Of a DNA stretch of 64,000 nt, positions 51,662-59,536 are shown piece by piece. The notes beneath the pieces are model-generated. The model saw nothing but the letters and a program-made list of their open reading frames with translations, was not told the DNA's origin and ran no database searches. The translations under genes were made by a program, and so were the position numbers. Position 1 is the stretch's first letter. Every line of letters begins with the position of its first letter. Origin of the DNA: Sporosarcina sp. FSL K6-1508 (GTDB lineage: Bacteria; Bacillota; Bacilli; Bacillales_A; Planococcaceae). Location: the NCBI RefSeq assembly GCF_038007465.1, contig NZ_JBBOXF010000001.1, positions 2,987,001 to 3,051,000 of the forward strand, read 5' to 3'.

Positions 51662-52468
51662 ATGCTGAAAAAAGTGATCTCTTATATAGCTTTAATTGTT
51701 TTAGGTTTTTGTTTTCTATTGCCTTTTCTTATTATGATTTTAGGATCGTTTAAAGACGTTCAGTTCGCACAATTAGATCCGCTATTTTGGATTCCGGATC
51801 ATCCTACAATGAAAAACTACCTCTATATAATGAGAGACGGGATGTTTATCAGATGGATTTTTAACTCTGTTGTCATTACCGTCATTCCAGTAGCAAGTCA
51901 GATGATATTTTGTGCAGTTTTAGGTTATATTTTTGCGAAGAAACAATTCCCGGGAAGAGAAACTGTATTCTGGATTTTCATGGCAGTTATCATGATTCCC
52001 CAGCAACTATTAATTATTCCGAAGTTCATTATGTTTTCTAATTTCGGTTGGATCAATACATATTGGGCGTTGATTGTACCAGAACTATGGGGAATTATGG
52101 GCGTGTTTTTAGTTAGACAATTTTTGCAAAATATACCTAATGATCTAGAAGAAGCTGCTTATATTGATGGTGCGAACGATATTCAAATATTTTTCAAAGT
52201 CATTTTGCCGCTTTCGGTCCCAGTCGTAGCGACAGTAGGCACATTTTCATTTATCTCGAACTGGAATGATTTATTTCAACCCTTAATTTACTTAACACAA
52301 GAAAAAATGTTTCCAGTGACACTAGGTTTAGCTTCAATGCTTGGAAAAGAAGGGAATTTTGGTATTGAAATGGCTGGATCAACAGTTTCATTTATACCGA
52401 CATTTCTCATATTCTTGTTCTTCCAGCGTTACTTTACGGAAGGAATTCAAATGTCAGGATTGAAATAA
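51662..52468 (+). CDS. CUT1 ABC transporter permease (MalG/UgpE type)
   Basis: A 268-residue second permease with six helices. The EAA loop is LEEAAYIDGANDIQIFFKVILPLSVP (about residues 161-186), and the end (FLFFQRYFTEGIQMSGLK) is typical for MalG-type subunits. AAAGGAGA precedes ATG 51662. It completes the membrane part of the importer. Confidence 0.93.
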   Translation: MLKKVISYIALIVLGFCFLLPFLIMILGSFKDVQFAQLDPLFWIPDHPTMKNYLYIMRDGMFIRWIFNSVVITVIPVASQMIFCAVLGYIFAKKQFPGRETVFWIFMAVIMIPQQLLIIPKFIMFSNFGWINTYWALIVPELWGIMGVFLVRQFLQNIPNDLEEAAYIDGANDIQIFFKVILPLSVPVVATVGTFSFISNWNDLFQPLIYLTQEKMFPVTLGLASMLGKEGNFGIEMAGSTVSFIPTFLIFLFFQRYFTEGIQMSGLK

Positions 52469-52484
52469 TAGCGGCTGAAACTAG

Positions 52485-52589
52485 TTTATAGAGGAAGTTG
52501 AAATAAAGTGTCCCACTAAATACGCTACTCCTAGTGAGGCGCCTTCGCTTTAGTTTATATAAGATATTCATTTGTTCAACTTATATAGG
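52485..52589 (-). repeat. MITE-like element, copy D (short form)
   Basis: About 105 bp. One end GAAGTTGAAATAAA, core CGCTACTCCTAGTGAGGCGCCTTCGCTT, other end TTCATTTGTTCAACTTATATAGG; the last, read on the minus strand, matches the left end of copy B (TATATGTTGAACAAATGAATA). It lies between the permease and the next dehydrogenase. Confidence 0.7.
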
Positions 52590-52608
52590 TAGAAATGATT
52601 AGAAAGGA

Positions 52609-53523
52609 GTGGAGGATATCGTTTGTACTTTAAAAATTGGCGTTATTGGGCTAGATACATCGCATGTGGTGGCATTTACCAAGTTATTAAATGATCCGAG
52701 TGAAAGATACCATGTGCAAGGTGGAAAAGTAGTTATCGCTTTTCCAGGAGGATCACCTGATTTTGAGCTTAGCATGTCGCGGATTGAAGGCTTTACTAGA
52801 GAGCTCAGGGATAGCTTTGATGTTGAAATTGTGGATTCTATTGAGGAAGTTGCGCATGAAAGTGATGCGATTTTGTTGGAATCAGTCGATGGGGCAGCCC
52901 ATCATGAGCAATTACAAAAGCTTGTTGCGTTTAAAAAACCTATTTTTATCGATAAACCTTTTAGTCTAAGTTCAAAAGTTGCTATCGAAATGATTCAATT
53001 AGCTGCTGGCAATCAGACACCCATTATGAGTACATCCGCGCTCCGTTATGCAGAAAGTTTATCAAAAGTCCTTAGAAATACTGATAAAGGAAGAGTTATT
53101 GGTGCTGATTGCTTTGGTCCAATGGAACTGCAGGGTAAGCAACAAGGTTTCTTTTGGTATGGCATTCATATGATAGAAATGCTTATTACTATTCTAGGCC
53201 AAGGTTCAAAGTCGGTGAAGGCCATTACGGACAAAGACTATGACGTTATTACGGGTGTTTGGGAGGATGGGCGTATAGGAACGGTTAGAGGTAATCGAAA
53301 AGGAAATACTCAGTTTGGTGCATTGATTCACTTTGAACAAGCTACCGAATATGTCGATATTAATTTAATTCAAAAACCTTATTATGCTAGTTTATTGGAG
53401 CAGATTATGGGCTTTTTTCGCGATGGAATTTCGAGGGTTCCTTTAAGTGAAACAAAGGAGGTTATCCGTTTCGTTGAGGCGGCTAATGAAAGTAGTCATT
53501 CTGGAAAAATGATAATTATTTAA
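52609..53523 (+). CDS. Gfo/Idh/MocA-family oxidoreductase
   Basis: A 304-residue NAD(P)-dependent sugar dehydrogenase-like protein. The Rossmann start is LKIGVIGLDTSHVVAFTKLL, the EKP-equivalent motif reads FIDKPFSL (about residue 119), and FWYGIHMIEMLIT carries the catalytic-site histidine region. The TSH instead of the usual GxGxxG second half is typical for a subgroup. Start uncertain: GTG 52609 overlaps the AAAGGAG site. It follows the importer after MITE copy D and may be cotranscribed. Confidence 0.85.
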   Translation: MEDIVCTLKIGVIGLDTSHVVAFTKLLNDPSERYHVQGGKVVIAFPGGSPDFELSMSRIEGFTRELRDSFDVEIVDSIEEVAHESDAILLESVDGAAHHEQLQKLVAFKKPIFIDKPFSLSSKVAIEMIQLAAGNQTPIMSTSALRYAESLSKVLRNTDKGRVIGADCFGPMELQGKQQGFFWYGIHMIEMLITILGQGSKSVKAITDKDYDVITGVWEDGRIGTVRGNRKGNTQFGALIHFEQATEYVDINLIQKPYYASLLEQIMGFFRDGISRVPLSETKEVIRFVEAANESSHSGKMIII

Positions 53524-53579
53524 CTCAAAGTGAAAATACTACATGTTTAAGAGTCGAAGTGTTTAGTAGTCGAGTGAAA

Positions 53580-53614
53580 GCCGATGAAAACTACAGTGAT
53601 TTTTCCATCGGCAT
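53580..53614. terminator. Hairpin between the dehydrogenase and the regulator gene
   Basis: GCCGATG (53580-53586) pairs with CATCGGC (53606-53612), with AAAA/TTTT pairs inside. It lies between two convergent genes and may end either transcript. Confidence 0.6.
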
Positions 53615-53626
53615 GTAACGTGTTCG

Positions 53627-54982
53627 TTAACTTTCTTCTTCCTCAATAAAGCTTAGTCGATAAATACGGCGGGGTCTCCCTTTATGGGCTAACTTCTCTT
53701 CGCCAATGATAGTAACCAGTTCAGCATCCATCCATTTTAAAAGAATTCGGTTGGCGCTTCTAATGGTTACATTGAGTGTTGAAGCTAATTCTTGAGCTGT
53801 ATAGTCAATCTTTTTATGCCTGGAAACACGTGCCATTAATTTTGTCATATAGGAGGCTGACATCCCAGCTTTTTCAGCTTTATCTAGTAGATGCGGGTCG
53901 GTGATGGCTAAATTATATCTTTCATATTGTTTATGAGTCGTTATATCGACAGGCCCCAAGACACTCCGGTCTTCACGAACAATATAACAAACATTTCCGC
54001 CTAAATCTTTTGATTGACGAAGTGCTAATCGTGCGTGATTGCCTGCTTCCGCAGCTGTGCGGCCAAAGCCAACACCAAGACTGATCGTAATGCCTAATTC
54101 ACTTTTAATGTCTTGTAACAAGGGAATGAATTTATAGCCTCTTGTTTCACGTTCGAAAATACCGCGAGTCGTAATGAAGGAATATTCTTCTCCGCCTAAA
54201 TTAATCAGATGTCCGTCAAGCAGTTTAATATAATCAAGCAACATTTGTTGGATATTTAATTTCAATAATTGAACATCATGCTCAGAAGAATATTTCTCCG
54301 TAACGCCTTTAAAGTTATCGATATTAATTAAACCGAATACAATTTGCGATTCCTTATTTCTTCGTGTATTCGTTGCTAATAGCGCTCGTTCTAATGAAAC
54401 AATCATATCTTGTTGTGTAGGCGTAACCCATTCATGGGGAATACGGAGAGTTGATAACCGGTTAGCTACGTGCTGAATACCAGTGAGCGCTATTGCATTA
54501 TGTTTTTGGTAATTGTCCACATGGAATTGGACTACTTCCTCAATGATTATACTTTGTGAAGGATTTTTATAGACAAGGAGTTCATAATTAACTTCTTCAA
54601 GTTCTGATAAAATTTGTTCAACATACTTTTCTTCAACTGTATCAATAGATAAGCATTTTAAACTGTAGCCACTTTTAATGATAAATAAGGATCTGTAAAG
54701 CCCAGTGCCCATTAATGGCATATGATGCACAGGAATTATAAAATCTATAACTTGCTTGACGATATTGTATGAATGGTATTCTGTAAACATTAAAACTTCG
54801 ACATCATTCATTAATTCCTTTGTTATTTCCCTGATTTGACTGGTAGGTTCTATAATTTGAAAAACGGGCTTAAAGTTTGGAAACGTTTTCAAAGTTTCAC
54901 GCGTTTGGTCAATAAGTGCTTTAGATCCGATGATTCCGATATTAATGTCTGAATTGTCTTGTATGTTATTTTTTCTATGCAT
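53627..54982 (-). CDS. One-component regulator with GGDEF-like domain and C-terminal HTH
   Basis: A 451-residue protein. The N-terminal ~180 residues begin with a Rossmann-like strand (INIGIIGSKALIDQT). Residues ~215-345 resemble a GGDEF nucleotidyl-cyclase fold: FGLINIDNFKGVTEKY, then GGEEYSF in place of GGDEF, then SLGVGFGRTAAEAGNHARLAL. The end (about 385-445) is a winged helix (YTAQELASTLNVTIRSANRILLKWMDAELV). It is probably a sensor-regulator whose GGDEF-like part binds a nucleotide or pathway ligand rather than making c-di-GMP. Divergent to the dehydrogenase operon. Confidence 0.75.
   Translation of the reverse strand: MHRKNNIQDNSDINIGIIGSKALIDQTRETLKTFPNFKPVFQIIEPTSQIREITKELMNDVEVLMFTEYHSYNIVKQVIDFIIPVHHMPLMGTGLYRSLFIIKSGYSLKCLSIDTVEEKYVEQILSELEEVNYELLVYKNPSQSIIIEEVVQFHVDNYQKHNAIALTGIQHVANRLSTLRIPHEWVTPTQQDMIVSLERALLATNTRRNKESQIVFGLINIDNFKGVTEKYSSEHDVQLLKLNIQQMLLDYIKLLDGHLINLGGEEYSFITTRGIFERETRGYKFIPLLQDIKSELGITISLGVGFGRTAAEAGNHARLALRQSKDLGGNVCYIVREDRSVLGPVDITTHKQYERYNLAITDPHLLDKAEKAGMSASYMTKLMARVSRHKKIDYTAQELASTLNVTIRSANRILLKWMDAELVTIIGEEKLAHKGRPRRIYRLSFIEEEES
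54877..54892. promoter_or_regulatory. cre-like site (CcpA) at the start of the regulator gene
   Basis: TTGGAAACGTTTTCAA fits the catabolite-responsive consensus WTGNAANCGNWNNCWW at every fixed position and is nearly palindromic. It lies about 90 bases inside the coding sequence, a position often used for roadblock repression. Confidence 0.6.
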
Positions 54983-55029
54983 GAACAGTTCCCTCCTTGT
55001 CTCGTGAAAAAGTAATATATTGGGCTAGT

Positions 55030-55039
55030 GTCTTTTAAT
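55030..55039 (-). promoter_or_regulatory. Extra half-site of the shared operator
   Basis: GTCTTTTAAT here equals, on the minus strand, ATTAAAAGAC, the left arm found at 55127-55136. It lies just upstream of the regulator gene and could mediate autoregulation. Confidence 0.45.
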
Positions 55040-55120
55040 CTGATGTTTTGTTTATAATACTTTCTTGTAGTAATTCTGTCAAAGTTGAGAATTTACAGCG
55101 CTGATACAAGATAAAAGAGA

Positions 55121-55160
55121 TTCGATATTAAAAGACCTAATAAAGACTTGTCTTTTAATG
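55121..55160 (+). promoter_or_regulatory. Shared operator/activator element, copy 2 (dehydrogenase operon)
   Basis: TTCGATATTAAAAGACC followed by TAATAAAGACTTGTCTTTTAA. The arms ATTAAAAGAC (55127-55136) and GTCTTTTAAT (55150-55159) are a perfect 10 bp inverted repeat. TTGTCT (55148-55153) and TACAAT (55171-55176) with a 17-base spacer form a sigma-A promoter directly at its end. Matches the element at 48985 at 32 of 40 positions. Confidence 0.75.
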
Positions 55161-55243
55161 AAAGTATACATACAATACTATTGAATAGCAATTTAGATAT
55201 ATCTGTTAACTGGTTTGCGTTAAAACAAATAGGGAGTGATGGA

Positions 55244-56260
55244 ATGAGAACGATTGCAGAGCTTGAAGACTTTTTGACGAAACCATCTTCACAATTGATT
55301 AATGATCTTAAATTAGTAGAGGGTGATATTTTAATTTTGGGTGTTGGGGGGAAAATGGGACCAACATTAGCGAAAATGACGAAAAGAGCGATTGCTCAAG
55401 CCGGTTTGGATAAAAAGGTGATAGGGGTTTCTAGGTTTTCATCGGGCAGTTTGAAAGAAGAGTTAGAGGACTTTGGAATTGAGACAATTGCAGTTGATTT
55501 ATTAAATGACGAGCAACTACAATCGTTGCCGGATGTTAAAAACATTATTTTAATGGCTGGCAATAAATTTGGAACTGCTGGAAATGAGCATTTTACGTGG
55601 GCGATGAATGCCTACTTACCTGGCAGAATTGCAGAGAAATTTAAAAATTCTCGTATTGTCGCATTTTCATCTGGTAATATTTATCCATTAACGAATGTGG
55701 TGAGTGGAAATTGTTCTGAGGAGACAGCCGCGAGTCCAATTGGGGAGTATGCCCAATCTTGTTTAGGAAGAGAGCGTGTCCTTACAAACTTTTCGCGTAA
55801 TAACGAAACGCCAATGCTCCTATTCCGATTAAATTATGCAATTGACATGCGGTACGGTGTGTTAGTAGAAATCGCTGAACATGTTTTAGAAGGCAATGCT
55901 ATTGATTTAACGATGGGAAGTGTAAACGTAATTTGGCAAGGAGATGCCAACGAGTACGCAGTGCGGTCATTACTCCATTGTGATACACCGCCAAAAATAG
56001 TAAATGTGACTGGACCTGAGACCATTTCAGTCCGTTGGTTGGCAGAGGAATTTGGGATGCGGTTCGAAAAGAAACCACTATTTGTAAATGAAGAGCAGCC
56101 GACAGCATTATTAAATAATGCCTCAAAAGCACATCAATTATTTGGCTATCCAAAAGTAACACTTCAACAAATGATTGATATGACGGCAGAATGGTTGACG
56201 CATAAGGGTGAAACATATAATAAACCAACCCATTTTCAAGAGCGAAAAGGAGCATTTTAA
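55244..56260 (+). CDS. NAD-dependent epimerase/dehydratase
   Basis: A 338-residue extended short-chain dehydrogenase. The nucleotide motif is ILGVGGKMGPTLAKM (about 31-45), the active-site region has SSGNIYPLTN and EYAQSCLGRERVL with a Tyr that is not followed by the usual xxxK, so the catalytic lysine is missing or shifted. ATG 55244 follows AGGGAG. It starts the operon behind operator copy 2; the next gene begins right after its stop. It could act as epimerase or dehydratase on a sugar derivative. Confidence 0.82.
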   Translation: MRTIAELEDFLTKPSSQLINDLKLVEGDILILGVGGKMGPTLAKMTKRAIAQAGLDKKVIGVSRFSSGSLKEELEDFGIETIAVDLLNDEQLQSLPDVKNIILMAGNKFGTAGNEHFTWAMNAYLPGRIAEKFKNSRIVAFSSGNIYPLTNVVSGNCSEETAASPIGEYAQSCLGRERVLTNFSRNNETPMLLFRLNYAIDMRYGVLVEIAEHVLEGNAIDLTMGSVNVIWQGDANEYAVRSLLHCDTPPKIVNVTGPETISVRWLAEEFGMRFEKKPLFVNEEQPTALLNNASKAHQLFGYPKVTLQQMIDMTAEWLTHKGETYNKPTHFQERKGAF

Positions 56261-57316
56261 ATGTTGAATCCTGCTGTAAAAAAACAATTGCAAGAAGGAA
56301 CGGTCATTCCAGCGCATCCACTTGCATTAACAGAAGACCGGCAGCTTGATGAAACGAGTCAACGGGCACTTACTCGGTATTATATTGATGCGGGGGTGGG
56401 TGGGGTTGCAGTTGGCGTCCATACGACTCAGTTTGAAATTCGGGACCCTCAGTTCAATTTATTTGAAAAAGTATTGACCCTCGCGATTGAAGAGATAGAG
56501 AAGGCACAAGTTCCGGATTCATTCATAAAAATCGGTGGAATTAGTGGACCGATTGAGCAGGCGATTGAAGAAGCGAAATTTATTAAAGCGATTGGCTATG
56601 ATCTTGGGTTGTTAAGCATGGGAGGGTTACAAAGTGCTTCCGAGGAAGAGCTACTTAATCGGACTGAAAAAATTGCCGATATTATTCCTGTTATTGGATT
56701 TTACTTGCAACCGGCTGTAGGAGGACGTATTCTTTCTTATGATTTTTGGAGAAAGCTTGCTGATATACCTAATATTCATGGTATAAAGATTGCACCTTTT
56801 AATCGATATCAATCGCTCGATGTAATAAGAGCAGTATGCCATTCTAAAAGAAATGAAGAAATTGCTATTTATACCGGAAATGATGACAATATCGTAAATG
56901 ACTTGCTAACGGTCTATCGAATTAATGTAGATGGTAAAAAGATTGAGAAACGGATTGTAGGGGGACTACTCGGACATTGGTCAGTGTGGACGAAAACAGC
57001 GGTGGATATTTTTAATAAAATAACAGACACTCGATCAAAAGGCGAGATTCCAAGTGAATTATTAACCTTAGGACAAGAAATTACGGATGCGAATGCTGCG
57101 TTCTTTGATCCGAATAATGAATTTAAAGGGAGCATTGCTGGCATTAATGAGGTGTTAACAAGACAAGGGCTTCTGAAGGGACGATGGTGTTTACTTGATA
57201 AGGAAAGATTAAGCCCAAATCAATTGGAGGAAATAGATCGTGTGTATATCGACTATCCGCATTTGCATGACGATGTATTTGTAAAAGAGAACTTAGCCAA
57301 CTGGTTGAAAGAGTAA
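56261..57316 (+). CDS. DapA-like aldolase/dehydratase family protein
   Basis: A 351-residue member of the dihydrodipicolinate synthase/N-acetylneuraminate lyase family, longer than DapA (about 290). The opening GTVIPAHPLALTEDRQLDE and the loop GVGGVAVGVHTTQF are family-like, and the Schiff-base lysine is in NIHGIKIAPFNRY (about K175). Such proteins cleave or dehydrate keto-sugar acids. ATG 56261 directly abuts the upstream TAA. A catabolic, not lysine-forming, role is inferred from the operon. Confidence 0.85.
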   Translation: MLNPAVKKQLQEGTVIPAHPLALTEDRQLDETSQRALTRYYIDAGVGGVAVGVHTTQFEIRDPQFNLFEKVLTLAIEEIEKAQVPDSFIKIGGISGPIEQAIEEAKFIKAIGYDLGLLSMGGLQSASEEELLNRTEKIADIIPVIGFYLQPAVGGRILSYDFWRKLADIPNIHGIKIAPFNRYQSLDVIRAVCHSKRNEEIAIYTGNDDNIVNDLLTVYRINVDGKKIEKRIVGGLLGHWSVWTKTAVDIFNKITDTRSKGEIPSELLTLGQEITDANAAFFDPNNEFKGSIAGINEVLTRQGLLKGRWCLLDKERLSPNQLEEIDRVYIDYPHLHDDVFVKENLANWLKE

Positions 57317-57328
57317 GGAGCGATTGAA

Positions 57329-58333
57329 ATGAAATCAATTGTGGCAAGGAGTCAAAAAGTCCATATTATCAAGCGCACGAAGCCAACGATTAAACCTTCT
57401 TATCTATCAATTGAAACACTGCACTCGGTCATTTCACCCGGGACTGAGCTGAGCTTGATTGGAATTAGTGGGGAAAGAGAAATCGCATTAGGCTATAGTG
57501 CGGTTGGAATTGTTACGGAATGTGGTGAAGGTGTAGATGATTATCAAAAAGGAGATATTGTTGCCTGTTATGGAGCCCCATATGTAGGGCATTCTGAATG
57601 TCTAGTAGTTCCAACTACGTTATGTGCAAAGGTTCCAGCTGGCGTAGAATCGAAGGAAGCTGCTTTAGCAGGGATTGGCGCAATCGCGATTCATGCCCTA
57701 AGGATTGCAAAACTCGAATTCGGTGAAACGATTGTTATTATTGGCTTGGGATTACTTGGTCAAATGATTGCTAAAATAGCCAATGCCGCTGCATATAATG
57801 TGATTGCCTTCGATATTCAAGCAGAGCGGGCAGCAATGCTTCGTGAAGAAGACCGTATTTGTTCTTTTTCTACTATTGAAGAAATGGAAAGTGAGATAGC
57901 GAAGTGTACGAAAAACCAGGGCGCTGATGCAGTTCTTTTATGTGCAGGCGGTAAACGATCCACACTTACAAATCAAAGTTTAGAATGGGTTCGTACACAA
58001 GGTAAAGTTGTAATTGTCGGGGATATCGAACCGGATTTCCCTCGGAACCTACTGTTTGCGAAGGAAGCACAAATACTTATTTCACGGGCTGGTGGCCCGG
58101 GCCGTTATGATCAAATGTATGAAAAACAAGCAATCGATTATCCATACGGTTATGTACGCTGGACAGAGGGCAGAAATGTAGCAGAGTATTTACGTTTAGT
58201 AAATGACAAACGGATTAATGTCCAATCTTTTTTAACGGATGAAGTCGACTTTAAGGATGCGCCGGCTGCATATGATGAATTGGTCAATAAAAAGTCAACT
58301 GCATTGACGAAGATTATTAACTATATAGTTTGA
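57329..58333 (+). CDS. Medium-chain dehydrogenase/reductase without structural zinc
   Basis: A 334-residue alcohol-dehydrogenase-fold protein. It opens with a short catalytic domain (SVISPGTELSLIGISG, GYSAVGIVTECGEGVDDYQKGD) and has the Rossmann motif VIIGLGLLGQMIAKIA (about 136-151). The four-cysteine zinc lobe is absent, as in BchC-like or sugar-alcohol type MDRs. AAGGAGCG precedes ATG 57329. The last residues (YIV) and the stop TGA (58331-58333) are formed by MITE copy E. Confidence 0.87.
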   Translation: MKSIVARSQKVHIIKRTKPTIKPSYLSIETLHSVISPGTELSLIGISGEREIALGYSAVGIVTECGEGVDDYQKGDIVACYGAPYVGHSECLVVPTTLCAKVPAGVESKEAALAGIGAIAIHALRIAKLEFGETIVIIGLGLLGQMIAKIANAAAYNVIAFDIQAERAAMLREEDRICSFSTIEEMESEIAKCTKNQGADAVLLCAGGKRSTLTNQSLEWVRTQGKVVIVGDIEPDFPRNLLFAKEAQILISRAGGPGRYDQMYEKQAIDYPYGYVRWTEGRNVAEYLRLVNDKRINVQSFLTDEVDFKDAPAAYDELVNKKSTALTKIINYIV

Positions 58334-58413
58334 AATAAATAACCCCATTGAATTCGCTATCCCTTGTAAGGCACCTTCGCTCAGTTATAGAGGTATTCAT
58401 GTTCAATATATAT
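58321..58413 (-). repeat. MITE-like element, copy E, overlapping a gene end
   Basis: About 93 bp: CTATATAGTTTGAAATAA at the left, CGCTATCCCTTGTAAGGCACCTTCGCTCAG in the core, and GTATTCATGTTCAATATATAT at the right. It supplies the final codons and stop of the MDR gene at 57329-58333. It resembles copies A, D and F. Confidence 0.75.
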
Positions 58414-58483
58414 GAATGAGTATATTGAAAAGCTGAACTATAGAGTCGAGTACTTTCGTATTATATAGAAGGGAGCTATGTGT

Positions 58484-59536
58484 ATGTTGAAAGTTGGCGT
58501 TATTGGTGGAGGTTCTATTTCTGAGTTTCATATTAAACCCTATATGAAAAACGAGGGAGTAGAGTTAGCCGCGTTGTGTGATAGCAATGAACAGCGTTTA
58601 GCCCTAGCAGGTGAACGATATGGTGTCACTGCACTCTATAACAACTACGTTGAGTTGTTGCAAAATCCGGAAATCGATGCGGTCAGTATTTGTACGTGGA
58701 ATAATACACATGCAGCGATTGCGATTGCAGCATTAGAAGCAGGAAAGCATGTCTTAGTAGAGAAGCCATTAAGTATGACTGTCGTTCAAGCATTAGCTGT
58801 TGAAGCAGCAGTTAAAGAAACCGGAAAAGTCCTACAAGTCGGTTTCGTTAGACGTCACGGTGATAATACAAAGCTCCTTAAGCAATTTATCGAACAAGAT
58901 GAACTTGGTGAAATTTATTACGCAAAGGCTTCCTGTTTAAGAAGGCTTGGTAATCCCGGTGGGTGGTTTAGTGATCAGTCGAAATCAGGTGGGGGACCGC
59001 TCATTGATTTAGGCGTTCATATGATTGATATCAGTTGGTATCTGATGGGGAAACCACGTCCTGTTTCGGTAAGTGGCAATACATATTCAAAGTTGGGCAA
59101 TCGTAGCCATATTAAAAACCTTTCCTTCTATCAAGCAGCTGACTATGATCCGACCGTAAACGATGTGGAAGATTTAGCGAATGCCCTCATTCGTTTTGAC
59201 AATGGTGCTTCTTTATATATTGATGTTAGCTATACACTTCATGCCAAAGAAGATGAGTTATACGTTAAATTGTTCGGGGAAAAAGGTGGCGCAGAAATTG
59301 AACCAAAGTTAGCGATGGTAACAGAGAAAAACAATACGATTTTAAATATTACGCCACAAATCGATAAACTTAGTTTTGATTTTGAAGGTGCCTTTAGAAA
59401 CGAAATCAATCATTTCGTTGACTGTTGTATAGAAGGAAAAGAAACAATTGCACCTGTTGCTGATGGCGTGCAAATCATGAGGATATTGAATGCAGTCTAT
59501 GAGTCAGCAAAAATGGGAAGAGAAGTTTACTTATAA
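58484..59536 (+). CDS. Gfo/Idh/MocA-family oxidoreductase
   Basis: A 350-residue NAD(P)-dependent dehydrogenase. Rossmann motif LKVGVIGGGSISEFH (1-15), the EKPLSM motif near residue 96, and GGGPLIDLGVHMIDISWYLMG (about 167-187) with the active-site Asp and His. Members oxidise or reduce sugars, inositols or glycosides at C1, C2 or C3. ATG 58484 stands 9 bases from GAAGGGAG, better than ATG 58478. The next gene starts directly at its stop. Confidence 0.92.
   Translation: MLKVGVIGGGSISEFHIKPYMKNEGVELAALCDSNEQRLALAGERYGVTALYNNYVELLQNPEIDAVSICTWNNTHAAIAIAALEAGKHVLVEKPLSMTVVQALAVEAAVKETGKVLQVGFVRRHGDNTKLLKQFIEQDELGEIYYAKASCLRRLGNPGGWFSDQSKSGGGPLIDLGVHMIDISWYLMGKPRPVSVSGNTYSKLGNRSHIKNLSFYQAADYDPTVNDVEDLANALIRFDNGASLYIDVSYTLHAKEDELYVKLFGEKGGAEIEPKLAMVTEKNNTILNITPQIDKLSFDFEGAFRNEINHFVDCCIEGKETIAPVADGVQIMRILNAVYESAKMGREVYL

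Noticed and set aside
56261..57316. DapA of lysine synthesis
   Set aside because: About 60 residues longer than DapA and placed in a sugar catabolic operon; only the fold is shared.
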